From positions 1-39,984 of the forward strand of contig NZ_RAWI01000038.1 of the NCBI RefSeq assembly GCF_003612125.1: a stretch of 39,984 nucleotides of DNA, given 5' to 3'. Each line of letters begins with the position of its first letter. Position 1 is the stretch's first letter. Under the pieces are notes generated by a model. That model saw only the letters and a list, made by a program, of their open reading frames with translations. It had not been told where the DNA came from and did no database searches. Of this stretch, positions 30,309 to 39,984 are shown piece by piece. The translations under genes and the position numbers were made by a program. Source of the stretch: Corallococcus praedator. GTDB taxonomy: Bacteria > Myxococcota > Myxococcia > Myxococcales > Myxococcaceae.

Positions 30309-33300
30309 ATGTCCCCACGTTTTGAACTGCTCGCCCGCTGTCTGGGTTTGAGCGTGCTGTGTCTAGGCCTGTCGCTGGGCTGTAGCGATTCTGGAACGCC
30401 TCCGACGCCTCCGCCCCCGGTGGAGGGCGTGATTGACGCGGCGGCCTCCACGGTGGCGGTGGACCGGCCCACGGGGGTGCTCGCGAACGGCCAGGACGCG
30501 GCCTCCGTCACGGTGACGGTGGTGCGCAAGGACGGCTCGCGGATGTCCGGGCGGGCGGTGACGGTGACGGTGGCGGGGGAGGGTGGCTCCGTCGTGGCCC
30601 AGCCGGAGCCGACGGGGCTCAACGGCGAAACCGTCGCGAAGGTGACGTCGACGGCGACGGGCGTGAAGACGGTGACGGCGTCGGTGAAGGACGTGGACGG
30701 AAAGGCGGTGGCGCTCACCGCCGTCGCCACGGTGGCGTTCATCGACCCCACGGCCACGCGGCTCGCGTTCAAGCAGTCCATCCCGGATGGCGTGGCGGGC
30801 GTCGCGTTGGGCGGCCTGGAGGTGGTCCTCCAGGATGCCAACGGGCAGCCCATCCTGGACGGCACGGCGGAGGTGACGTTGTCGCTGGGCTCCGGGGGCG
30901 TCGTCTTCCCGGAGGGCCTGCTGACGGTGACGGCGGTGAACGGCGTGGCGACGTTCCCGGACGTGGTGCTGAAGCGGGCGGGCGCCAACTACCACTTCAT
31001 CGCGAGCGCCCCCGGCTTCGAGCCGGCCGCGAGCACCTTCTTCAAGGTGGTCCCCAACGTCCCGGCGGCCCTGGCCTACAACACGCTGCTGGAGTCCGTG
31101 GTGGCGGGCGTGGCGCAGGACCTCCAGGTGACGGTGCAGGACGCGTACTTCAACACGGTGACGGACTACACGGGCACGGTGACGCTGACGTCCACGGACT
31201 CCGCCGCGACCCTTCCCGCGGCCCATGCGTACACGGCGGCGGACCAGGGGCAGCACACGTTCGCGGGCATCACCTTCCGGACCGCCGGAAGCCAGCGGTT
31301 GATGATTGACGACGGCACGAGCGCCATCGCGTTCACCCTGCCGGTGGACGTGGTCGCCGGGCCGCCCGCGCTCCTCGTCTTCACGGAGCAGCCCACGCGC
31401 GTGTCGACGCGTGAATCCCTGGGCACCGTGCGGGTTCAGCTGAAGGACGCCTTCGGCAACGTGGCCAGGGTGGGCGCGCCGACGGTGAAGCTGTCGCTGC
31501 CGCAGGCGGGTTTCACGCTGTCGGGCACGTTGGAGGCGGAGCCGGTGGAGGGCGTCGCGACGTTCACGACGCTGAGCGTGGCGGGCCATGGCACCACGCA
31601 CCTGGTCGCCTTCGCGGACGGGTTGCCGGATGCGAGCAGCGCCGACATCAATGTGGTGGACGATGTGCCGCCCGCGAAGCCGGTGCTGACGCAGACGGCG
31701 GCGACGGAGACGGGCCTCACGGTGCAGTGGACGGGCGTGGGCGACGACGGCACCGAGGGGGCGCTGACGTCGCAGGAGCTGCGCTACGCCACGGCCCCCA
31801 TCACCACGGACGCGGACTTCGCGGCGGGCACGTTGGTGGCCATTGGCAGCCCGGTGCCTCCGGGCTCGGTGCAGTCCGCGACGCTGACGGGGCTCGCGGC
31901 GGGCGCCACGTACCACGTGGCACTGAAGGCGACGGACAACCAGGGCAACTCCACGCGGTCCGACAGCCTGGCGGTGTCCACGGCGGATCCGCAGGTGACG
32001 CAGCTGGCGTTCGCGCAGCAGCCGGCGGACGGCACGGCGGGCACGGCGCTCGCGGAAGTGCGCGTGGCGCTGCAGGACGCGCGCGGGGATGTCGTCCCCA
32101 CGGCGACCACCGCGGTGACGCTGACGCTGGTGGGGCAGCCCTCCTTCGCGGCGGTGACGGTGGAGGCGGTCAACGGCGTGGCCACCTTCCAGGGCCTGCG
32201 CGTGGACACGGCGGACACGTTCAAGTTCATCGCCACGGCGGGGTCGCTCAGCCAGACGAGCAATGCCTTCACCGTGCGCGCGGGAGCGGCGGCGGAATTG
32301 GTGTTGTCGAACTTCAACGACCCGATTGACGCAGGCAGCGCGGTCGAGTTCAGCGTGGCGCTGACGGACGCGTTCGGCAACCTGGTGCGGGACTACACCG
32401 GCACGGTGCACTTCACGTCCACGGATGCGCAGGCGGTGCTGCCCCCGGATGCGACCTTCACGGCGGCGGACCAGGGCCAGAAGCTCTTCACGGGCCTGGT
32501 GTTCAAGACGGCGGGGACGCAGTCGCTCACCGCCACGGACACCGCCACGCCGGCCCTCACCGCCACGGTGGACGCCGACGTGCGCTCCACGTCGGCCGTG
32601 TCCTTCCAGGTCATCGCGGAGGCCGGCCCGTTCGTCGCGGGCAGCTCGCTGAGCTACGAGCTGGTGGCGCGGGACACCTACGGCAACGTCGCGAAGGACT
32701 ACGCCTCCACGGTGACGTTCACGTCCTCGGACGGCCAGGCGGTGCTGCCCGGCGCCTACACGTTCACGCTGGTGGACGAGGGTCGGCACACGTTCAGCGT
32801 GGAGCTGTTCACCGCTGGAGCTCAGGAGGTCGTCGCGCAGGACGTGGTGGATGGCGCGCTGAAGGGCTCGCACACCTATTCCATCGTGCCGGCGGCCATC
32901 GACACGCTGGTGTTCATCTCCGCGCCCACCATGGGTTCGGTGCGGCAGGCGCTGGCGGACGTGCAGGTGGCGCTGCGGGACGCGTATGGCAACGACGTCA
33001 ATGACATCCCGACGGACGTGACGCTGGCGCTCGCGGGTGGCAGCTTCTCCCAGGCCAACCCCACGAGCACCACCGTGGATGGCGTAGCGACCTTCGCGGG
33101 CCTCATCGTGAACGACGAGGGCACGTATCAATTCGAGGCCGACGCGGACGCCCTGGCGGTCTCTACGTCCGCGGACCTGATCATCACCGACGCGGTGGCT
33201 CCGGCCATCGCGCAGGGCTTCGCGGCGACCGCGCCGTCCGCCTCCAGCATCCGCCTGGACTGGGCGGCCCCGGGCGACGACGGCGACCTGGGCACGGCGA

Positions 33301-35258
33301 CGCGCTACGAGCTGCGCTACGCCACGGCGGCCATCACCGACGCGACGTTCGACGCGGCCACGGAGGCGACGGGCGTGTCCTCGCCCCAGTCTCCGGGCAC
33401 GGCGGAGTCCTTCACCGTCACCGGCCTGGATGCGGCGACGACGTACTTCTTCGCGCTGAAGACGTTCGACGGGGCGGGCAATGGCAGCGCGCTCGCCACC
33501 GCGAGCATCGGCACCACCAACCCGTGCGACGGCTATGTGTGCACGCCGCCGTCTCCGGCCTGCGCGGAGGACGGCACGTCGCTGGAGGTCTACACGTCGG
33601 TGTGCGTGGTGGTGTCGGGCACGCCGACCTGCCAGGACGGCGAAATGGAGCTCCAGGCCTGCCCCGGCGCGGATGCCGTCTGTCACGCGGCGGCATGCGC
33701 CACGGCGCCTCATCCGGGCGCGGGCGAGCTGGCCCTGTCGGAGGTGATGCACTCGCCGTCCGCCGGGACGACCGAATACATGGAGCTGACCAACACCAGC
33801 ACGAAGCTGCTCAACCTGGACGGCATGACGGTGACCCACGTGGACGGCGTGGGCACGAGCACGTCCATCACGGTGAATCATGGCCACGGGCTGCTGGTCG
33901 ACCCCGGCGCCCGGGTGGTGCTCGCCCAGAACGGGAACCCGACGACGAACGGGGGCGTGTTCGTGAACCACGCGTACGGCATCCCCTCCTTGAGCCTGGA
34001 CAACACCGGCTCCATCACCTTCAAGCAGGGCCCGACGACGGTCACGAGCCTGAGCTACACGAACGCCTTCCCGCAGACGACCGGCCGAGCGATGAGCCTC
34101 GCGTCCAGCATCGTGGGCACGGAGGGCAGTGCCCGGCCCTGGTACTGGTGTGATTCATCCGGAAGCCTGGAGGGCGGTGACCGGGGCACGCCGGGTCAGG
34201 CCAACGACGACTGCGGGCTGAACGTCGAGAAGCCGCTGAACTACTGCGCCATCCAGTACCCGAAGACGTTCCCGTCCGGCACCGACTACCCGGCGAGCAT
34301 CGCCCCCAACGTCGCCTACGACATCTTCAGCCAGTTCTACAGCTTCGACGTCACCACCCGGAACCAGAATGGCAACGACTTCTACCCGCGCATCGAGGCG
34401 CAACTGGGTTACGGCACGGACGCGACCAACCCCGCGGGCTGGACCTGGACGTCCGCGACCCCCAACGCGGGCTACGCGCCGTCGAGCTCCAACAACGACG
34501 AGATGAAGGCGTCGCTGAGCATCCCCACGGCTGGGACGTACAGCTACGGCTTCCGCTACCGGTTCACGGACGCGGGCGCGCCGTGGGTGTACTGCGATCA
34601 GAGCGGTATCGCCGTGCCGCCGGCTGGCAACTATGGCTCGGTGACGGTGGCGCCCGTGGTGAAGCCGCCGCTGACGAACCACGTGGTCATCAGCGAGTTC
34701 AGCGGGGGCAATGGCTCAGGGACGGCCGCGACGGACGAGTTCATCGAGCTCTACAACCCGACGAACGCGGACGTGGACCTGTCCAACTGGCAGGTCAGCT
34801 ACAAGTCGGCCACGGGGACCCTTTGGAGCGCCACCGTCACCATTCCGGCCGGGAAGGTCATTCGCGCCCACGGATACTTCCTCCTGGCTGGGGCGAACTA
34901 CAGCGGCGGTAGCGTGGCCGCCGCGGATGTCCCGTACACCTTCGACACCTCCGCCTCCACGACGGCTGGCGGCCACATCCGCGTCCAGCGCCTCGTGAGC
35001 GGGACGTACGTGGACGTGGACAAGCTGGGGTACGGCACCGGGAATTCCCCCGAAGGCACCGCGGCCCCCAGCCATCCGGCGGTGGGTGGCAGCCTGGAGC
35101 GCAAGGCCGTGTCCACGTCCTCCTCCACCACGATGGGCGTGGGCGGTACGGACGCCGCGCGCGGCAACGGGCAGGACACGGACAACAACTCCGTGGACTT
35201 CGTGACCCGCGCGATACGGCAGCCGCAGAGCTCCGCGAGCCCGCTCGAGTTCTACTGA
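30309..35258 (+). CDS. Giant surface lipoprotein: Ig-like repeats, fibronectin III and lamin-tail domains
   Basis: This encodes 1649 residues from ATG 30309, chosen for its lipoprotein signal (ARCLGLSVLCLGLSLGC). A Pro-rich linker (TPPTPPPP) follows. Residues about 40-960 hold eight Ig-like repeats of invasin/filamin type, with recurrent phrases such as VxLxDAxGN, DYTGTVxxTSTD, and AADQG(Q)xxFxG. They are interrupted by a fibronectin III domain at about 456-560, and a second follows at about 961-1070. Next is a Cys-rich stretch (about 1072-1135; CTPPSPAC), then a lamin-tail domain (about 1138-1300; LALSEVMHSPSAGTTEYMEL). A beta domain with aromatic residues and two Cys (about 1303-1455) and a second lamin-tail domain (about 1458-1645; HVVISEFSGGNGSGTAATDEF) complete the chain. 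Bacterial lamin-tail domains accompany extracellular nucleases and phosphatases, but no catalytic motif is visible. A surface adhesin or matrix role is inferred. It ends in a strong terminator. Confidence 0.88.
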   Translation: MSPRFELLARCLGLSVLCLGLSLGCSDSGTPPTPPPPVEGVIDAAASTVAVDRPTGVLANGQDAASVTVTVVRKDGSRMSGRAVTVTVAGEGGSVVAQPEPTGLNGETVAKVTSTATGVKTVTASVKDVDGKAVALTAVATVAFIDPTATRLAFKQSIPDGVAGVALGGLEVVLQDANGQPILDGTAEVTLSLGSGGVVFPEGLLTVTAVNGVATFPDVVLKRAGANYHFIASAPGFEPAASTFFKVVPNVPAALAYNTLLESVVAGVAQDLQVTVQDAYFNTVTDYTGTVTLTSTDSAATLPAAHAYTAADQGQHTFAGITFRTAGSQRLMIDDGTSAIAFTLPVDVVAGPPALLVFTEQPTRVSTRESLGTVRVQLKDAFGNVARVGAPTVKLSLPQAGFTLSGTLEAEPVEGVATFTTLSVAGHGTTHLVAFADGLPDASSADINVVDDVPPAKPVLTQTAATETGLTVQWTGVGDDGTEGALTSQELRYATAPITTDADFAAGTLVAIGSPVPPGSVQSATLTGLAAGATYHVALKATDNQGNSTRSDSLAVSTADPQVTQLAFAQQPADGTAGTALAEVRVALQDARGDVVPTATTAVTLTLVGQPSFAAVTVEAVNGVATFQGLRVDTADTFKFIATAGSLSQTSNAFTVRAGAAAELVLSNFNDPIDAGSAVEFSVALTDAFGNLVRDYTGTVHFTSTDAQAVLPPDATFTAADQGQKLFTGLVFKTAGTQSLTATDTATPALTATVDADVRSTSAVSFQVIAEAGPFVAGSSLSYELVARDTYGNVAKDYASTVTFTSSDGQAVLPGAYTFTLVDEGRHTFSVELFTAGAQEVVAQDVVDGALKGSHTYSIVPAAIDTLVFISAPTMGSVRQALADVQVALRDAYGNDVNDIPTDVTLALAGGSFSQANPTSTTVDGVATFAGLIVNDEGTYQFEADADALAVSTSADLIITDAVAPAIAQGFAATAPSASSIRLDWAAPGDDGDLGTATRYELRYATAAITDATFDAATEATGVSSPQSPGTAESFTVTGLDAATTYFFALKTFDGAGNGSALATASIGTTNPCDGYVCTPPSPACAEDGTSLEVYTSVCVVVSGTPTCQDGEMELQACPGADAVCHAAACATAPHPGAGELALSEVMHSPSAGTTEYMELTNTSTKLLNLDGMTVTHVDGVGTSTSITVNHGHGLLVDPGARVVLAQNGNPTTNGGVFVNHAYGIPSLSLDNTGSITFKQGPTTVTSLSYTNAFPQTTGRAMSLASSIVGTEGSARPWYWCDSSGSLEGGDRGTPGQANDDCGLNVEKPLNYCAIQYPKTFPSGTDYPASIAPNVAYDIFSQFYSFDVTTRNQNGNDFYPRIEAQLGYGTDATNPAGWTWTSATPNAGYAPSSSNNDEMKASLSIPTAGTYSYGFRYRFTDAGAPWVYCDQSGIAVPPAGNYGSVTVAPVVKPPLTNHVVISEFSGGNGSGTAATDEFIELYNPTNADVDLSNWQVSYKSATGTLWSATVTIPAGKVIRAHGYFLLAGANYSGGSVAAADVPYTFDTSASTTAGGHIRVQRLVSGTYVDVDKLGYGTGNSPEGTAAPSHPAVGGSLERKAVSTSSSTTMGVGGTDAARGNGQDTDNNSVDFVTRAIRQPQSSASPLEFY

Positions 35259-35285
35259 AGCCTCCGCCTTGACCTCGTCGTCCCA

Positions 35286-35321
35286 GGAGGCCGCCTCCGG
35301 CACCACGCCGGGGCGGCCTCC
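35286..35321 (+). terminator. Strong terminator after the giant lipoprotein gene
   Basis: Outer arms GGAGGCCGCC (35286-35295) and GGCGGCCTCC (35312-35321) are perfectly complementary over 10 bp. An inner stem, CCGGC (35297-35301) with GCCGG (35307-35311), closes a 5-nt loop, with a single bulged T. The structure lies 27 bp after the stop and is followed by CGCCGTTT. Placement and stability make a terminator likely. Confidence 0.78.
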
Positions 35322-35484
35322 GCCGTTTCAATGTCTCCGAGTCCCGCCCGACTGTCCGGTCCCCGAAGGAGCAGGGCAGGGGAGGGCCACCCGCGCCCGA
35401 CAAAGGGGCCGCCGCCCTCACACGGATGCTGCCCGGGCGTGCGGGGCGCATTAGCTTTGGGACCTCTTCAGAGGAGCCCTGCCC

Positions 35485-37437
35485 GTGTCCGAGCCCCTGG
35501 TCCCCGATGCCGCCCGCCATGTCACCTGCCCGCCGGAGGACTTCCGCCGCGCGAGCGAGGAAGCCCTGACCCGCGCTCGCGCCGGCATCGCGCGCCTCAA
35601 GTCCCTGCCCGCGAAGACGCCTCCGCGCGAGGTGCTGGAGCTGTACGACGAGTCCTCCGCCACGCTCGACGACGCCTCCGCGCGCGCCAGCGTCGTGCGC
35701 CACACCCACCCGGAAGCGGCCCTGCGCGAAGCGGCGGAGGCCGCCGAGCAGTCCATCGAGAACCTCTCCAACGAGATCCGCATGGACCGGGGCGTCTACG
35801 ACGTCCTCTCCGCCGTGGACCTGTCCGGACAGGACGCGGCCACGCGCAAGTGGATGGAGAAGGTGCTGCGCGACTTCCGCCGCGCTGGCGTGGACCGCGA
35901 CGAGGCCACCCGCGAGAAGGTGAAGGCGCTCCAGGAAGAGCTCATCCGCATTGGCCAGGAGTTCAGCCGCAACATCAGCCAGGACACCCGCACGGTGTCG
36001 CTGCCCCCGTCCGCGCTGGACGGCTTGCCGGAGGACTACGCGCGCGCGCACGCTCCGGGCCCGGACGGCCAGGTGCGCATCTCCACCGACTACCCGGACC
36101 TCGTGCCCTTCCTCACCTACGCGCGCGACGGCAAGGCCCGCGAGCAGCTCTGGCGCGCCAACCGCCAGCGCGGCCATCCCGCCAACGTGGACGTGCTGGG
36201 CCGGCTGGTCGCCCGCCGCCATGAGCTGGCCACGCTGCTGGGCTATCCGCACTGGGCCGCCTACGCCACCGAGGACAAGATGGTGCGCACCGCGGACGCC
36301 GCGCGGGACTTCATCCAGAAGATCTCCACCGCCTCGGAAAGCCGCATGAAGAGCGACTACCAGGTGCTGCTGGAGCGCAAGAAGAAGGACGACCCGAAGG
36401 CCACCCAGGTGGAGCCCTGGGACTCCGGCTACCTGGATGACCGCGTGAAGGCGGAGCAGTACGCCTTCGACTCGCAGACGGTGCGCCCCTACTTCGAATA
36501 CACGCGCGTGAAGCAGGGCGTCCTGGACCTCACCGCGCGCCTCTTCGGCGTCACCTACCGCCCGGTGAAGGACGTGCCGGTGTGGCACCCGGACGTGGAA
36601 GTGTTCGACGTCTACGAAGGCGCCACGCTCAAGGGCCGCTTCTTCCTGGACATGCATCCGCGCGCGGACAAGTACAAGCACGCGGCCCAGTTCACGCTGA
36701 CCAGTGGCAAGTCCGGACACCGCCTGCCGGAAGGCGCGCTCATCTGCAACTTCCCCAAGCCTGGCGCGGAGCCCGCGCTGATGCAGCACGGCGACGTGGA
36801 GACGTTCTTCCACGAGTTCGGCCACCTGCTGCACCACATCTTCGGCGGCCACACGCACTGGGCCGGCCTGTCCGGCGTGCGCACCGAATGGGACTTCGTG
36901 GAGGCCCCGTCGCAGATGCTGGAGGAGTGGGCGCGCGACGTGACGTGCCTGCAGACCTTCGCGAAGCACTACCAGACCGGTGAGGCGCTGCCCGCGGAGC
37001 TGGTGGAGCGCATGTTGCGCGCGGACGAGTTCGGCAAGGGGCTCTTCGTGCGCCAGCAGATGTTCTACGCGGCGCTCAGCCTGGAGCTCTACCGGCGCGA
37101 CCCGAAGGGCCTGGACGCCACCGCGCTCGTGCGCGAACTGCAGGGCCAGTACATCCCCTTCCCGTACCTGGAGGGGACGTACTTCCACCTCACCTTCGGG
37201 CACCTGGATGGGTACTCGTCCAACTACTACACGTACATGTGGTCGCTCGTCATCGCGAAGGACCTCTTCACGGTGTTCCAGAAGCAGGGCCTGCTCAACC
37301 CCGCCCCCGCGCAGGCGTACCGGCGCGCGGTGCTGGAGCCGGGCGGCTCCGATGACGCCGCGCGCCTGGTGAATCACTTCCTGGGCCGCGACTACGACTT
37401 CCGCGCCTACGAGGCCTGGCTCAACAAGGCCGCGTAG
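35485..37437 (+). CDS. M3 family oligopeptidase (thimet/oligopeptidase A-like)
   Basis: This 650-residue protein starts at GTG 35485, supported by GAGGAG about 10 bases upstream. The zinc-binding HEFGH motif is at residues 443-447, and the third ligand is Glu473 in DFVEAPSQMLEEW. The downstream substrate-binding segment GYSSNYYTYMWS with its Tyr residues is also present. This is the full M3 signature, and the length is normal for the family. The N-terminal 200 residues are helical and charged, forming the cap over the deep cleft that limits these enzymes to short peptides. No signal peptide is present, so it should degrade oligopeptides in the cytoplasm, for example those imported after predation. 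It appears monocistronic and converges on glgP across a strong hairpin. Confidence 0.93.
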   Translation: MSEPLVPDAARHVTCPPEDFRRASEEALTRARAGIARLKSLPAKTPPREVLELYDESSATLDDASARASVVRHTHPEAALREAAEAAEQSIENLSNEIRMDRGVYDVLSAVDLSGQDAATRKWMEKVLRDFRRAGVDRDEATREKVKALQEELIRIGQEFSRNISQDTRTVSLPPSALDGLPEDYARAHAPGPDGQVRISTDYPDLVPFLTYARDGKAREQLWRANRQRGHPANVDVLGRLVARRHELATLLGYPHWAAYATEDKMVRTADAARDFIQKISTASESRMKSDYQVLLERKKKDDPKATQVEPWDSGYLDDRVKAEQYAFDSQTVRPYFEYTRVKQGVLDLTARLFGVTYRPVKDVPVWHPDVEVFDVYEGATLKGRFFLDMHPRADKYKHAAQFTLTSGKSGHRLPEGALICNFPKPGAEPALMQHGDVETFFHEFGHLLHHIFGGHTHWAGLSGVRTEWDFVEAPSQMLEEWARDVTCLQTFAKHYQTGEALPAELVERMLRADEFGKGLFVRQQMFYAALSLELYRRDPKGLDATALVRELQGQYIPFPYLEGTYFHLTFGHLDGYSSNYYTYMWSLVIAKDLFTVFQKQGLLNPAPAQAYRRAVLEPGGSDDAARLVNHFLGRDYDFRAYEAWLNKAA

Positions 37438-37453
37438 CCGCGGGCTGCATGGG

Positions 37454-37479
37454 GCGGGCGGCCAGGAGAGGCCGCCCGC
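37454..37479. terminator. Bidirectional terminator hairpin between M3 peptidase and glgP
   Basis: Arms GCGGGCGGCC (37454-37463) and GGCCGCCCGC (37470-37479) pair perfectly over 10 bp with a 6-nt loop. It sits 16 bp after the M3 peptidase stop and 18 bp from the end of the opposing glgP gene. No T-tract follows on either strand. Confidence 0.75.
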
Positions 37480-37497
37480 GCCCGGTGCTTCAGGGCG

Positions 37498-39984
<2,487 letters not shown>

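Noticed and set aside
31140-32790. Repeated DNA in the giant lipoprotein gene as a possible mobile or tandem repeat element
   Set aside because: The similarity is at the protein-domain level (Ig-like repeats DYTGTV..TSTD) in one open frame and is diverged at the nucleotide level, so it is explained by domain duplication.
30363-33971. A 1202-codon minus-strand open frame opposite the giant lipoprotein gene
   Set aside because: Its Arg/His-rich low-complexity composition and lack of a start signal or domain mark it as antisense noise from the repeated Ig-like coding sequence.
34858-37377. An 839-codon minus-strand open frame opposite the M3 peptidase
   Set aside because: It runs against a complete M3 peptidase with an intact HEFGH motif and crosses a strong terminator, and no family is recognisable.

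Overview
This is a GC-rich chromosomal window that reads as a myxobacterium, most likely Corallococcus or a close Myxococcaceae relative. That placement is inferred from near-saturated G/C third codon positions, a DUF2381 (TIGR02268) gene, a SitA-type toxin lipoprotein, a WGR-domain protein and many secreted lipoproteins. No database search was possible. There is no rRNA, tRNA, CRISPR array, insertion sequence or prophage that I can recognise. About 93% of the window is coding, and no gap between genes exceeds about 260 bp.

Layout. 1-2301 (+): the end of an MFS transporter, then a lipoprotein toxin with a C-terminal AHH nuclease domain and its Imm11-type immunity gene. 2339-4583 (-): a glutathione S-transferase, a small lipoprotein, and a DUF2381 gene whose signal peptide and body lie in different frames. 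4693-9212 (+): a DmpA/P1 peptidase, an Eis-like acetyltransferase, an NAD-dependent epimerase and a WGR protein. 9226-10053 (-) is an unknown lipoprotein. 10223-11419 (+) is an orphan solute-binding protein. 11465-13054 (-) is a secreted adenosine deaminase. 13311-16620 is a molybdenum hydroxylase locus: a dihaem cytochrome on + converges on the Moco and 2Fe-2S subunits on -. 16723-19405 (-): a small unknown protein, an aldo/keto reductase translationally coupled to an M14 peptidase, and a Spy/CpxP-like protein.

19565-23445: a CPBP membrane protease (+) whose 3' end overlaps an AraC regulator (-). The regulator diverges from an Old Yellow Enzyme plus pirin operon (+). 23451-25565 (-) is a membrane-anchored sulfatase/phosphotransferase-like protein. 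25811-30181 (+) is dnaE followed by a DECR2-like reductase. 30309-35258 (+) is a 1649-residue multidomain surface lipoprotein with lamin-tail domains. 35485-37437 (+) is an M3 oligopeptidase. 37498 to the window edge (-) is glycogen phosphorylase, missing its N-terminus.

How the genes work together. Most are small independent transcription units, often separated by perfect GC-rich inverted repeats (11426-11458, 18907-18940, 35286-35321, 37454-37479). Three sets look functionally linked: toxin/immunity; cytochrome/Moco subunit/2Fe-2S subunit; and AraC/ene-reductase/pirin. The strongest accessory signal is the toxin-immunity pair. I found no convincing wholly new multi-gene system. The most useful second looks are the toxin pair, the DUF2381 frameshift, the split cytochrome arrangement and the sulfatase-like protein with a non-canonical nucleophile.
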